Below, in pieces: positions 43,151 to 51,497 of a stretch of 64,000 nt of DNA. The notes under the pieces were generated by a model. That model saw nothing but the letters and a program-made list of their open reading frames with translations. It made no database searches and was not told where the DNA came from. Source of the stretch: Bowdeniella nasicola (GTDB lineage Bacteria > Actinomycetota > Actinomycetes > Actinomycetales > Actinomycetaceae); the NCBI RefSeq assembly GCF_900107735.1, contig NZ_FNQV01000007.1, forward strand, positions 62,001-126,000, read 5' to 3'. The translations under genes were made by a program, and so were the position numbers. Numbering within the stretch: the stretch's first letter is position 1; every line of letters starts with the position of its first letter.

Positions 43151-44023
43151 ATGACGCTGCCGACACGCGACACCACAGTGACGTACCCCGCCGGTGAGAC
43201 CTCCGGCGCCTCGACGATTGCCCATATTGAGGAGCGCGGGGACGGTAGCGTCGCCGTCATTCTTGACACGACGTGCGCGCACCCCGTCGATCCGTCCTGG
43301 CCGGATCAGGGCGCGGACCGGGGGACGTTGACGATCGGCGGTGAGGCTCGTGAGCTGCGGGACGTCCTCGTCGGCGCGATCCACGAGGGCATGCTCTATC
43401 TCGGTAACGAGGTGCCGGTGCGCACGGGCACCGAGGGCTGGGTGTTTGTCGTCGCGCATGTCATCGACGGGCCGGCCCCGGAGCTGGGTGCCGAGGCGCT
43501 CGTTGAGGTGGATGCCGCCTACCGGTTCTCGCTGAGCGCCGCGCACACAGCCTGCCACCTGGCTGCGCTCGCCCTGGATGAGGCGCTCGCGGAGTTCTGG
43601 ACAAAGTCTGCGCCGCTCGATGCGCTCGGCAGTCCGGCCTTCGATCGGCTCGCGATCCAGTCCTCTCGCATCGCCCCGTTGGTATCGGAGGATACCTATC
43701 GGCTCGGTAAGTCGCTGCGGAAGAAGGGCTTGCCGGCGAGCGCCTTCGACGATCCGGACACAATTGCGGAACACGTCAATGAGCGGCTCGCGCAATGGCT
43801 CGCCTCGGGCGCCGGGGTGCGGATCGAGGCGGACGGCGGCGATCTGTCGGGGAGACGGCATTGGGTGTGCGACCTGCCCGAGGGAGACGTGAGCCTGCCC
43901 TGTGGCGGCACGCACGTGACGTCGCTGTCCCAGCTGAGTGCGGCCGTCGTGGATTTTGGAGTCTCAGGCGAGGGAAATACTCGCGAGGTCCTCATGACGA
44001 CGAGGGTTACCGTCGTCGAGTAA
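43151..44023 (+). CDS. AlaX-like alanyl-tRNA editing protein
   Basis: Free-standing relative of the AlaRS editing domain, 290 residues, expected to hydrolyse mischarged Ser- or Gly-tRNA(Ala). Metal-binding motifs are SAAHTACHLAALAL (HxxxH) and PCGGTHVTSLSQL (CxxxH). The N-terminal ~100 residues form the small beta-barrel of the family. ATG 43151 is preceded by TAGCCT (43138-43143) seven bases upstream; the in-frame extension upstream crosses RNA copy B and is not coding. The gene is flanked on both sides by RNA copies in the same orientation; the terminator hairpin of copy C lies 18 bases after its stop and may end its transcript too. Confidence 0.85.
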   Translation: MTLPTRDTTVTYPAGETSGASTIAHIEERGDGSVAVILDTTCAHPVDPSWPDQGADRGTLTIGGEARELRDVLVGAIHEGMLYLGNEVPVRTGTEGWVFVVAHVIDGPAPELGAEALVEVDAAYRFSLSAAHTACHLAALALDEALAEFWTKSAPLDALGSPAFDRLAIQSSRIAPLVSEDTYRLGKSLRKKGLPASAFDDPDTIAEHVNERLAQWLASGAGVRIEADGGDLSGRRHWVCDLPEGDVSLPCGGTHVTSLSQLSAAVVDFGVSGEGNTREVLMTTRVTVVE

Positions 44024-44041
44024 AGAGCGCGGACATGGTTC

Positions 44042-44192
44042 GGCGCCCCGACCCGGGAGGATGGGTCGGGGCGCCTTTCACCAGTCTGAGCGAGCCCGCG
44101 GAGTGAAACGGGAACTCGCCCCGGTCGTCTTTCCCCTCAGTCAGACGGCCTATCCATGCGACGGAGCCAATGTCCATGTCATTCATCAGCTC
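44042..44192 (-). ncRNA. Structured small RNA, copy C
   Basis: Minus-strand copy in the 276-base gap between the AlaX-like and kinase genes. Core 44123-44161 is identical to the others; hairpin 1 is 44123-44150. Hairpin 2 is GCGAG/CTCGC plus CCCG/CGGG around a TTTCACTCC loop. The terminal hairpin is GGCGCCCCGACCC (44063-44075 on this strand) with GGGTCGGGGCGCC (44042-44054). The 5' part folds as CATCAG/CTGATG (about 44182-44196), although part of that may lie upstream of the transcript start. No minus-strand gene follows before the AlaX gene, so this copy must act as an independent RNA or be silent. Confidence 0.68.
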
Positions 44193-44198
44193 CTGATG

Positions 44199-44237
44199 TC
44201 TTAAATACTGCAAGCCCAACCTGAAAAGAGCCTGAAA
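44199..44237 (-). promoter_or_regulatory. Phased direct repeat and -10 of RNA copy C
   Basis: Minus strand: TTTCAGG at 44231-44237 and 44220-44226 (11-bp period), 15 bases, then TTAAGA (44199-44204; alternative TATTTA two bases upstream). Geometry identical to copies A and B. Confidence 0.58.
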
Positions 44238-44299
44238 CGGGGGCCAGAAGACGCTGTCAGTTTCTCGGGGGCGTCCGGGGCGCGACATACGATGGGGGC

Positions 44300-45328
44300 A
44301 TGACTCTCGCGATCATTGGCGATATCGGCGGCACCTCCATGAAACTCGCATTGCTCGATGCGTCCGGGGTGATCCGTACTCGCCACGACGGGCCAGGAGC
44401 AAACCTCCGTTCGGCGATCACTCCCGCGGAGTTTGCTGCGGCGCTCGGTGCCGGGATTGACGCGCTGCTGGCAGGCGAGGACACCGCAGCGGTGGAGCTG
44501 GTTTACCTCGCCGTGACGGGTGCCGGCGGGGCGGGCCGGGCGAAGGTGCAGGAGGCGGCCGAGGCTGGTCTCGCGCGCAGCGTCCTGGCTCGCGGCGCGG
44601 GATGCGCTGGCGGCGACGGCGCGGCTGCGGGGACGGTCCCGCTGATGCTGACGGACGATATCGCGGCGGCGTTCCTCGCCAACGAGGCGGGGCACACCAC
44701 CGGGGTGCTCGCGCTTGCGGGCACGGGCGCGATCCAGGCGGCGATATGCGACTCGCAGCTCGTGCGGCGCACCGACGGGCTGGGGTGGGCGCTCGGCGAT
44801 GTGGGCTCCGGGACGTGGCTCGGCCAGCAGGTGCTGCGGGCGGTTGCGGCCGACCTTGACGGCACGGGTGAGGCGACCGAGCTGACGCCGCGGCTGCTGG
44901 CGATGCTCGACATTCCGGCCGATACGCAGGCGCTCATTGCGAGCATCGATTCGCTGCCGCCGGCCAGCTGGGGGCGCTTCGCCCGCATCTGGAGCGAGGT
45001 CCTCACGACGGACACCGGCGGCGAGGATAGCGTCGCGGCGCGGATCCTTCGCGAGGCTTCGGACCGCATTGCGCGTGGGATTTCACTGTGCGCGCGGGAG
45101 CTCCGGGAGCGCGGGGTGGCGGGGCCGCTCCCCCTCGTGTGGGCTGGTGGCGTCGCGACGCAGTGCGCGCCCCTGCGTGCCGCGGTCATTGAGCGCGTCG
45201 AGCGCGGCGGCGAAGGCCCTGGGCGCGGCGGCGGTATCGACGGCCTCGAGCTGATTGGGGTGGCGGCGCGCGAGCCGCTCTACGGGGTCGCGGGTTTGGC
45301 GGCCGCGGAGTTGCGTCGGCGCGACTGA
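44300..45328 (+). CDS. BadF/BcrA-family sugar kinase (GlcNAc/MurNAc kinase-like)
   Basis: ASKHA-fold kinase of 342 residues. ATP-binding IIGDIGGTSMKLALLD, the acid LMLTDDIAAAFLAN, and LALAGTGAIQAAI followed by GLGWALGDVGSGTWLG are typical of the BadF/NagK group. Characterised relatives include N-acetylglucosamine kinase and the MurK MurNAc/GlcNAc kinase of Clostridium. Beside murQ, anmK and nagZ, phosphorylation of amino sugars released from peptidoglycan is the best inference. ATG 44300 has TACGAT six bases upstream (leaderless). Its 3' end overlaps the convergent RpiR gene by 49 bases. Confidence 0.87.
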   Translation: MTLAIIGDIGGTSMKLALLDASGVIRTRHDGPGANLRSAITPAEFAAALGAGIDALLAGEDTAAVELVYLAVTGAGGAGRAKVQEAAEAGLARSVLARGAGCAGGDGAAAGTVPLMLTDDIAAAFLANEAGHTTGVLALAGTGAIQAAICDSQLVRRTDGLGWALGDVGSGTWLGQQVLRAVAADLDGTGEATELTPRLLAMLDIPADTQALIASIDSLPPASWGRFARIWSEVLTTDTGGEDSVAARILREASDRIARGISLCARELRERGVAGPLPLVWAGGVATQCAPLRAAVIERVERGGEGPGRGGGIDGLELIGVAAREPLYGVAGLAAAELRRRD

Positions 45329-46173
45329 ATCGCGTCAAAGGTGAGTTCGAGGGCCCGCTGGGATTCGTCGAGGGTCTGCTGCGCGGCGGCGATGAAGAGG
45401 CAGTCGACGACCGTCAGCTGCGCCAGGCGAGAGCCCGTCGCCCCGGCGCGGAAGGACGTCTCGTAGGCGGCGGTGAACAGCACGTCGTCGGCCAGCCGCG
45501 CGAGCTCCGAGGAGCGATCGTTCGTCACGGCAAGGACGCCGCAGCCGCGCTCGCGGGCGATGTGGGCGACGTCGAGGACCTCCGGGGTCGCACCCGAGTG
45601 GGAAAATGCGATGAGCAGGTCGCCGGGGCGCAGCAGCGCGGCCATGGTGAGCGCAGTGTGGATCTCGCCCGGGCTGTGAGCGGGCAGCGAGATGCGCAGG
45701 AGTTTTTGGTGCAGATCGCTCGCGACGATGTGGGAGGCACCGACGCCGAAGATGAGGATGCGGCGGGCGCCCACGAGGCGCTCGGTGACGCGCGCGAGGA
45801 CGTCGAGATCGATGGAACGCGCCGTGGATGCGACGGATTCCGTATCGAGGTAGGCGATCTTTTTAACGACGGAGGCGAGGTCGTCGTCGGCGGAGATGTC
45901 CGAGGAGGCCTCGTCCTCGCGGGATGTGTAGGAGCGGATCGCCCAGTTGGCCGCGAGCGCCGAGCGGAAGGCGCCGAAGGAGTCGTAGCCCGCCATGCGC
46001 GCCAGGCGCGTCAGAGTGGAGGGCGCGACGGAGGTGGCGGCGGCGACCTCGTTGATCGTGAGCTTCGGGGCGGAGGCTGGGTTGTCGAGGTAGAAGGTGA
46101 CGACGCGGTGCAGTTTCGTCGGTAGCGAGGGCAGCATGCCGCGCAATACCGAGGTAACGTCGCTCGTACTCAT
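45280..46173 (-). CDS. MurR/RpiR-family regulator 1
   Basis: Regulator of 297 residues with an N-terminal HTH_6 domain (ASAPKLTINEVAAATSVAPS, about 30-80) and a C-terminal SIS sugar-phosphate domain (about 130-265: RILIFGVGASHIVASDLHQKL, GDLLIAFSHSGATPEVL). It follows murQ by 4 bases, so it is the last gene of the amino-sugar operon. It also has TAGGTT (46180-46185) six bases before its ATG and may have an internal leaderless promoter. By analogy with E. coli MurR the ligand should be MurNAc-6-phosphate, the MurQ substrate. Confidence 0.92.
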   Translation of the reverse strand: MSTSDVTSVLRGMLPSLPTKLHRVVTFYLDNPASAPKLTINEVAAATSVAPSTLTRLARMAGYDSFGAFRSALAANWAIRSYTSREDEASSDISADDDLASVVKKIAYLDTESVASTARSIDLDVLARVTERLVGARRILIFGVGASHIVASDLHQKLLRISLPAHSPGEIHTALTMAALLRPGDLLIAFSHSGATPEVLDVAHIARERGCGVLAVTNDRSSELARLADDVLFTAAYETSFRAGATGSRLAQLTVVDCLFIAAAQQTLDESQRALELTFDAIQSRRRNSAAAKPATP

Positions 46174-46177
46174 GTCT

Positions 46178-47119
46178 CTAACCTAGCGCGGCGAGGGCGC
46201 TGCGGATCCCCGACGGGTCGCCCGCGCGGTGCGGATCCGGCGGGAAGGCGGCGAGGGCGGCTTTCGCGGCGGCGAGGTCGACGCCGGCGAGCGCCATGAC
46301 GAGGGCGGGGGCGATGTGCCCGCCGGCTTCGGTGAGGTTGCCGCGGGCTTCCTCGGGGCTGATGCCCGAGGCTTGGACGATCATGCGCACGGTGCGGGCG
46401 CGCAGTTTTTCGTTCGTGGCGCGCACATCGATCATGAGGTTGTCGAAGGTTTTGCCGCAGCGCACCATGAGCGCGGTGGAAAACGTGTTGAGGACGATTT
46501 TTTGCGCGGTCGCGGCGTTCATCCGGGTGGAGCCGGTGATGACCTCGGGGCCGGTGTCAGGCAGGATCGCGATATCGGCGAGGGCGGCGAGCTCCGCTGC
46601 CGGATTGGAGGCGAGCAGGATCGTCGTCGCGCCGCGCGACCGGGCTCCGGAAAGGGCGCCCGCGACGAACGGGGTGCGGCCCGAGGCGGTGACGCCGAAC
46701 ATCACGTCGGTGGGTGCGAGGCTTGCGCCCAGCTCCTCGCCCGCGGCACGGTCGTCTTCGGCGCCCTCGACGGCGTGCATCATCGCGGCGGCGCCGCCCG
46801 CGAGGTGGGCGCGTACGCGGTCCTCGCCGACGCCGTAGGTGGGCAGGAGTTCGACGGCGTCCAGGACGGCGAGGCGCCCGGAGGTGCCAGCGCCGGCGTA
46901 GTGGATGACGCCGCCCGCGACCCAGCTGATGAGGGCGGCCTCGACGGCGGCGCTGAGCTGGCCGGATTGGGCGGCGACGGCGCGGTGGATGGTGGCGTTG
47001 GCGTCGATGAGGCGGGTGACGAGCTCGCCGGTGGCGAGGCGATCGATGCCGAGGGTGGACTCGTTGCGCTGTTCAGTGGGCACGTCATGGCCGATGAGGT
47101 AGTCGAACTGTGGGGTCAT
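46178..47119 (-). CDS. murQ: N-acetylmuramic acid 6-phosphate etherase
   Basis: Cleaves the lactyl ether of MurNAc-6-P, giving GlcNAc-6-P and D-lactate; 313 residues. SIS fold with YAGAGTSGRLAVLDAVEL, the catalytic-glutamate region HAVEGAEDDRA, VTASGRTPFV and the family signature GSTRMNAATAQKIVLNTFST. ATG 47119 overlaps the anmK stop (ATGA). A much longer open frame upstream on this strand is an artefact of GC bias through anmK and nagZ. The D-lactate product gives a role to the FAD/Fe-S enzyme encoded at 55888-58644. Confidence 0.96.
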   Translation of the reverse strand: MTPQFDYLIGHDVPTEQRNESTLGIDRLATGELVTRLIDANATIHRAVAAQSGQLSAAVEAALISWVAGGVIHYAGAGTSGRLAVLDAVELLPTYGVGEDRVRAHLAGGAAAMMHAVEGAEDDRAAGEELGASLAPTDVMFGVTASGRTPFVAGALSGARSRGATTILLASNPAAELAALADIAILPDTGPEVITGSTRMNAATAQKIVLNTFSTALMVRCGKTFDNLMIDVRATNEKLRARTVRMIVQASGISPEEARGNLTEAGGHIAPALVMALAGVDLAAAKAALAAFPPDPHRAGDPSGIRSALAALG

Positions 47120-48321
47120 GACGGGTCCTTCCGGTGGGTGAGGATGAGCGGGGTGGGCCAGGCGGCCGCAAAGACCGGGGGTGGGGCAGAAAGCAACGCG
47201 GCGAGCGCGCCCGCTGGCGCGGTTGGTGGTAGCGCGATGGCGCCCGGCACCGCGGGGCGGGTGGCACCCGTGTCGGTGACGGTGGCGGGCAGGCCGGCCA
47301 GCGCCGCGAAGCCGAGGACGGCCATGAGGACGGCCTCCTTCAGATCCGCGCTGATGCCGAGCTCGGCCATCGGGCGAATATCGAGGCCCGCCGCGCCGAG
47401 CGCGGCCAGCAGGCTCGCATTGTGCGCTCCCCCGCCGGCGATATAGGTGCGCGTCGCCCCGGCGGCGAGGCATGCCTCGGCGATCGTGCGCGCGGTCAAC
47501 GCCGTGAAGGTCGCGACGATATCGGGATCGGGTGCGCTGCCGGCGACGGTGAGGCCGGCGCGTGCCAGGGCGGCCTCGGCCCACTGCAGCGTGAAGTACT
47601 CCCGCCCGGTGGACTTCGGCGGCGCGGCCGCGAAGTAGGGATCGGCGAGCAGCTCGGCGAGCGCGTCCTCGTGCACGGTGCCGCGGGCGGCGAGGGCGCC
47701 CCCGTCGTCGTAGCTGAGCTGCCCGCCGCTGGAGTCGCTCAGGTAGGCGTCGATAAGGCAGTTGCCGGGGCCGGTGTCGAAGGCCGTCACGCCCGCGCTC
47801 GTGATCGCGGTGAGGTTCGCGAGGCCGCCGATGTTCACGAGCGCGACGGGCGCGAGGTGCTGGGCGAGCATGACGTCGAGCAGCGGGGCAAAGGGCGCGC
47901 CGGCGCCGCCGAGCGCGATGTCGTTGGCGCGCACGTTGTGGATGACGGGCAGGCCGGTGGCTGCGGCGACGCGGGCCGCATCCCCCACTTGCAGGGAGGC
48001 GATCGTGCGGCCCTCGCGCACGAGGTGGTTCAAGGTTTGGCCGTGCAGGCAAATGGCGTCGGCGCTCGCGACCGCGAGGATGTCCCGCGCGAAATCGGCG
48101 TGTGCGTTGCCGATCCGGGCGTGCAGCTCGGCGATGTCGTTGGCGGTGGTGCGGCTCGGGTCTTGCGCACGCAAGATCGCCTCGCGCAGCTCGCTCGGGT
48201 AGGCGCGCAGCTCGCTGGCACACACGCTCGCGGCAAGGTTCGTGCCCGTGATGGTGAAGTCGAGCAGGGCCGCGTCGATCCCGTCGGCGCTGGTGCCGCT
48301 CATCATGCCTAGGATCCGCAC
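47116..48321 (-). CDS. anmK: Anhydro-N-acetylmuramic acid kinase
   Basis: Hydrolyses the 1,6-anhydro ring and phosphorylates the sugar to MurNAc-6-P; 401 residues. Motifs: LGMMSGTSADGIDAAL, CLHGQTLNH, VNIGGLANLT, AFDTGPGNCLIDAYL and IAGGGAHNASLLAAL. The GTG at 48321 is the start directly ahead of the first motif with GGAGG four bases upstream, overlapping nagZ by 13 bases. Anhydro-sugars come from lytic transglycosylases; the Rpf/SLT-type proteins encoded at 27-29.6 kb are a possible source in this organism. Confidence 0.94.
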   Translation of the reverse strand: MRILGMMSGTSADGIDAALLDFTITGTNLAASVCASELRAYPSELREAILRAQDPSRTTANDIAELHARIGNAHADFARDILAVASADAICLHGQTLNHLVREGRTIASLQVGDAARVAAATGLPVIHNVRANDIALGGAGAPFAPLLDVMLAQHLAPVALVNIGGLANLTAITSAGVTAFDTGPGNCLIDAYLSDSSGGQLSYDDGGALAARGTVHEDALAELLADPYFAAAPPKSTGREYFTLQWAEAALARAGLTVAGSAPDPDIVATFTALTARTIAEACLAAGATRTYIAGGGAHNASLLAALGAAGLDIRPMAELGISADLKEAVLMAVLGFAALAGLPATVTDTGATRPAVPGAIALPPTAPAGALAALLSAPPPVFAAAWPTPLILTHRKDPS

Positions 48322-49742
48322 GTCGCCTCCCCGCGCAGCAGGAGATCGGCGGCGGCGAGGTGCGCGCGCGAGACACCCTGGATGGCAAGGACGTGGCGGG
48401 CCTCGGGTGCGGCGGCCGCAAGCCCGGTGTGCAGGACGAGGGCGTCGCCCCGCTCGGCGAGCGCCGCGTCGAGCCGGTCGCGTTCGGCGGCGTCGGTCGC
48501 GGGATTGCGCGTGATGATGATGAGGTCGCGGTCTGCGGGGACGGCTGCGAGCTCGAGGTAGATGCGGGCATCGCGGCTCGCGGCGAAGTCGGCGATCGCG
48601 GGCGCCGTTGTCGCGGCGGCGTAGGCCGGTCGGCTGCGTACGTCGAGCAGGTCGAATGCGGCGGTGCGCACCACATCTCCGATGGCGCGGGCATGCGCCA
48701 AGGCGCACGAGGTTCCGAACTCGAGCGCGGCTGCCTCATCGACGCGGGCCCGGGTGGCCGGCCGCCGCAGCGTCGCGATGCGCGCGGCGCGCTGCGCGAG
48801 CCCGGCCCGGTCGATCGCGCCATCGAAGAGCGCCGCCTGAACGGCCTCGTAGCCGCCGGTGAAAATCTCGTGTTCTCGCGGTGGCGCGCCCAGGCACAGC
48901 AGGTCGGCGCCGGCAACGAGCGCCCGATAGGCGCGCGCCGCGATCGGCGTCAGCCCGCGCTCGGTGAGCGCCGGGTCCTCCCCCGCGCCCGCCATATCGA
49001 GGGCGTCGGTCAGGATCGGCCCGGTAAAACCGAGCGAGCGGATGAGCTCGTAGGCCCAGGGCGATAGGCTCGCCACCCCCTCGCCGAGCGCTGGCACCTC
49101 GATGTGCCCCGTCATGATGGCGTCAACATCGGATGCGAGCGCCGCAAATGGCGCGAGGTGTGTGGTCGCGATGGCCTTGCGATCGCCCAGGACGCGCGGC
49201 GTCGCGGCATGTGAATCGGTGCGCGTATCGCCGTGGCCGGGAAAGTGTTTCAAGCAGCTTGCCCGGCCGCGCTCGGCGAGCCCGGCGATGGTTTCGGCCC
49301 CCGCCCGGGTGACGGTTTCGGGATCGGAACTGAAAGATCGCACCCCGACGACGGGATTCGCGGCCTCGGTTGCCACGTCGACGACGGGTGCGAGGTTGAG
49401 GTCTATGTCGCATGCGGCCAGCAGATCACCGAGGTATCGCCCGCGCTCGCGCGCCTGCGCCACCCCGGTCGCGCACGCATTAGGCAAGGCGGAGCCGTCT
49501 TCGGCCTGCAGCCGCGTGACGTCGCCGCCCTCCTCGTCGATCGCGACGATGATGTCGGGTTGGCGTTGGCGCAGATGGTCGATGAGGCGCTCGGTCTCCC
49601 GCAGCCCGCCCACGGTGTTCGTGGCGAACAGGCACACGGCCCCGAGCCCACGATCCAGCGCGTCTGTGAACCACTGCGGCCATGGCTCAGGCGGCACGGC
49701 GGCCATGAGGACGGCGAGGATGTCGCGATCGCAGTTCGTCAT
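48309..49742 (-). CDS. nagZ: NagZ-type beta-N-acetylglucosaminidase 1 (GH3)
   Basis: GH3 enzyme of 477 residues removing non-reducing GlcNAc from muropeptide sugars. LGAVCLFATNTVGG, IDEEGGDVTRLQ, NLAPVVDVATEAANPVVG, CLKHFPGHGDTRTDSHA (the NagZ His-Asp loop) and LTDALDMAGAGE (nucleophile Asp). It has no signal peptide, so it acts in the cytoplasm. About 130 residues beyond the usual single-domain NagZ form a C-terminal extension. ATG 49742 overlaps the permease stop (ATGA). It shares the fold but little direct sequence with the second NagZ at 61406-62986. Confidence 0.92.
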   Translation of the reverse strand: MTNCDRDILAVLMAAVPPEPWPQWFTDALDRGLGAVCLFATNTVGGLRETERLIDHLRQRQPDIIVAIDEEGGDVTRLQAEDGSALPNACATGVAQARERGRYLGDLLAACDIDLNLAPVVDVATEAANPVVGVRSFSSDPETVTRAGAETIAGLAERGRASCLKHFPGHGDTRTDSHAATPRVLGDRKAIATTHLAPFAALASDVDAIMTGHIEVPALGEGVASLSPWAYELIRSLGFTGPILTDALDMAGAGEDPALTERGLTPIAARAYRALVAGADLLCLGAPPREHEIFTGGYEAVQAALFDGAIDRAGLAQRAARIATLRRPATRARVDEAAALEFGTSCALAHARAIGDVVRTAAFDLLDVRSRPAYAAATTAPAIADFAASRDARIYLELAAVPADRDLIIITRNPATDAAERDRLDAALAERGDALVLHTGLAAAAPEARHVLAIQGVSRAHLAAADLLLRGEATCGS

Positions 49743-50575
49743 CCCTTCGTCGCTCCCGTCATGAGTCCGGAGGAGAGTTTCGATTGGATAATGAGGAAGA
49801 AGATCAGCACCGGCAGTGTGATGAGGGTCGAGGCCGCCATGATCGGACCCCAATCGTTCGTGTTCTGCCCGAAGAAGGTTCGCAGCCCCACCCCGACGGT
49901 GTACTTCGCGGAGTCCGACATGAACGTCAGGGCGAAGATGAACTCATTCCACGCAGTAATGAACGCGAAGATCGAGGTCGAGACGAGGCCCGGGGCGACG
50001 AGCGGAAAGAGTACCCGCCAAAACATCTGCCACCAGGAACAGCCATCGAGGTAGGCGGCTTCTTCGAGTTCCTTTGGCACGGCCGCGACGAATCCACGTA
50101 GCGTCCACACGGCAAAGGGCAGCGAGAAGGCCAGATAGACGAGGATTAGCCCGTAGTAGGTATTAAGCATGCCGAGAGTCTTGGCCTGCAAGAACAGCGG
50201 GATGACGAGCGCTTCGAGCGGGATCATCTGAACGATGAGGATCATGATGAGCATCGATTTGCGCAGCGAGAAGTTAAACCGCGCGACCGCCACGGACGCA
50301 AAGAGCGCCACGGCCCCGGAGATCAGCACGGTCGCAACCGCCACGATGATCGAGTTCTGCAAGAACGTCGTGAACCCGCCGCGGGTGAGGACCGTATGGA
50401 AGTGATCGAAGGTTAGCCCGGAGGGCAGAACGTGCGCGCCGCGGGCATTGGGCCGAGTATCGAGCGCAGTGGAGATCATCCAGTAGGCCGGAAACAGGCT
50501 GTAGATGAGCAGCGCAATAATCGCGACGATCTTGCCGACAGTGCGGATTGGGTGGGAGGAGCGAATCGAACTCAT
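49739..50575 (-). CDS. Carbohydrate ABC transporter permease, MalG type
   Basis: Inner-membrane permease of 278 residues with six helices and the EAA coupling loop (ELEEAAYLDGCSWWQMFWRVLFPLVAPG, given here only by its start ELEEAAYLDG). It pairs with the MalF-type permease whose stop overlaps its ATG (ATGA), and with the lipoprotein binding protein upstream. The window has no matching MsmK/MalK-type ATPase, so a shared ATPase encoded elsewhere is expected, as in many actinobacteria. Confidence 0.93.
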   Translation of the reverse strand: MSSIRSSHPIRTVGKIVAIIALLIYSLFPAYWMISTALDTRPNARGAHVLPSGLTFDHFHTVLTRGGFTTFLQNSIIVAVATVLISGAVALFASVAVARFNFSLRKSMLIMILIVQMIPLEALVIPLFLQAKTLGMLNTYYGLILVYLAFSLPFAVWTLRGFVAAVPKELEEAAYLDGCSWWQMFWRVLFPLVAPGLVSTSIFAFITAWNEFIFALTFMSDSAKYTVGVGLRTFFGQNTNDWGPIMAASTLITLPVLIFFLIIQSKLSSGLMTGATKG

Positions 50576-51471
50576 TGCAGCGAGTCATCCTCCTTAAACA
50601 GGGTGCGCATGTAGATCACAGTGATGACGAGCAGGATCAGCGTCAGCAGCACCGCGATCGCGGCACCGAAGCCGTAGCGGCCCTGGCCGAAGGACTCGAC
50701 GTAGGACCACACGCCCAGGTTGTAGACGTCCTTATTGGCGCCATCGCCGCCGGGCATGAGATAGATCTGGTTGAAGACCTTGAAGTCCCAAATGGTTGAC
50801 AGGATCGCGCACACCGCAAAGACGGGCTTGAGCATTGGAACGGTGATGCGCCAGAACCGCTGCCAGGCGGTCGCGCCATCGATCTCGGCAGCCTCGTAGA
50901 GTTCCTTCGGCACGGACATGAGTCCGGCAAGGACGGTGATCGCGATGAAGGGGAAGCCGTGGTAGACGACGTTGGCCGCCGCGATCATGAAGAACGTGAT
51001 GCGTCCGGTGAACCAGTTGATTGATCCGGCGTCGATGAGACCGACCTGGGATAGGAAGGTCGAGACCAGGCCGTTGAGCGGTTCGAACAGCCAGACGAAG
51101 ACGTAGGTGCCGGTGACGGACGGGATAGCCCAGGCGACCATGATCGCCATCGCGCATACCGTCCGCCACAGCGGCGAGAGGTTATTCAGGAGCAGGGCAA
51201 CGATGGTCCCGAGGATCATCGTTAAGACAACACAGACCAGAGCGAAGACGACGGTATTCGGGAGCACGGTCGTCCAGATGAAGGAGTCGCCGAGGATCGC
51301 CTTGTAGTTGGCGAGTCCGACGTAGTTGGTCTCGCCCTTCAGCAGTTGCTTCAGTCCGTAGTCCTGCAGCGAGAGGTTGACGACCCGGATGATCGGCCAG
51401 AACAGTAGGACCGCAAAGACCGTGAGCATCGGGGCGAGCAACAGCCACGGGAGCCATCGTTGCCGAGTCAT
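50572..51471 (-). CDS. Carbohydrate ABC transporter permease, MalF type
   Basis: Permease of 299 residues with six predicted helices (first: WLLLAPMLTVFAVLLFWPII) and an EAA loop (KELYEAAEIDGATAWQRF) for the ATPase. The start is ATG 51471, 26 bases after the binding-protein gene. Cluster context suggests peptidoglycan-derived amino sugars or disaccharides as cargo, an inference from neighbours only. Confidence 0.93.
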   Translation of the reverse strand: MTRQRWLPWLLLAPMLTVFAVLLFWPIIRVVNLSLQDYGLKQLLKGETNYVGLANYKAILGDSFIWTTVLPNTVVFALVCVVLTMILGTIVALLLNNLSPLWRTVCAMAIMVAWAIPSVTGTYVFVWLFEPLNGLVSTFLSQVGLIDAGSINWFTGRITFFMIAAANVVYHGFPFIAITVLAGLMSVPKELYEAAEIDGATAWQRFWRITVPMLKPVFAVCAILSTIWDFKVFNQIYLMPGGDGANKDVYNLGVWSYVESFGQGRYGFGAAIAVLLTLILLVITVIYMRTLFKEDDSLQ

Positions 51472-51497
51472 GGGAGCCTTCCTTGATGGGGAGGGTA

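Noticed and set aside
47120-48916. N-terminal extension that would fuse murQ to upstream sequence in one 912-codon frame
   Set aside because: The extra part is the wrong frame through anmK and nagZ. MurQ homologues start at the ATG overlapping the anmK stop.
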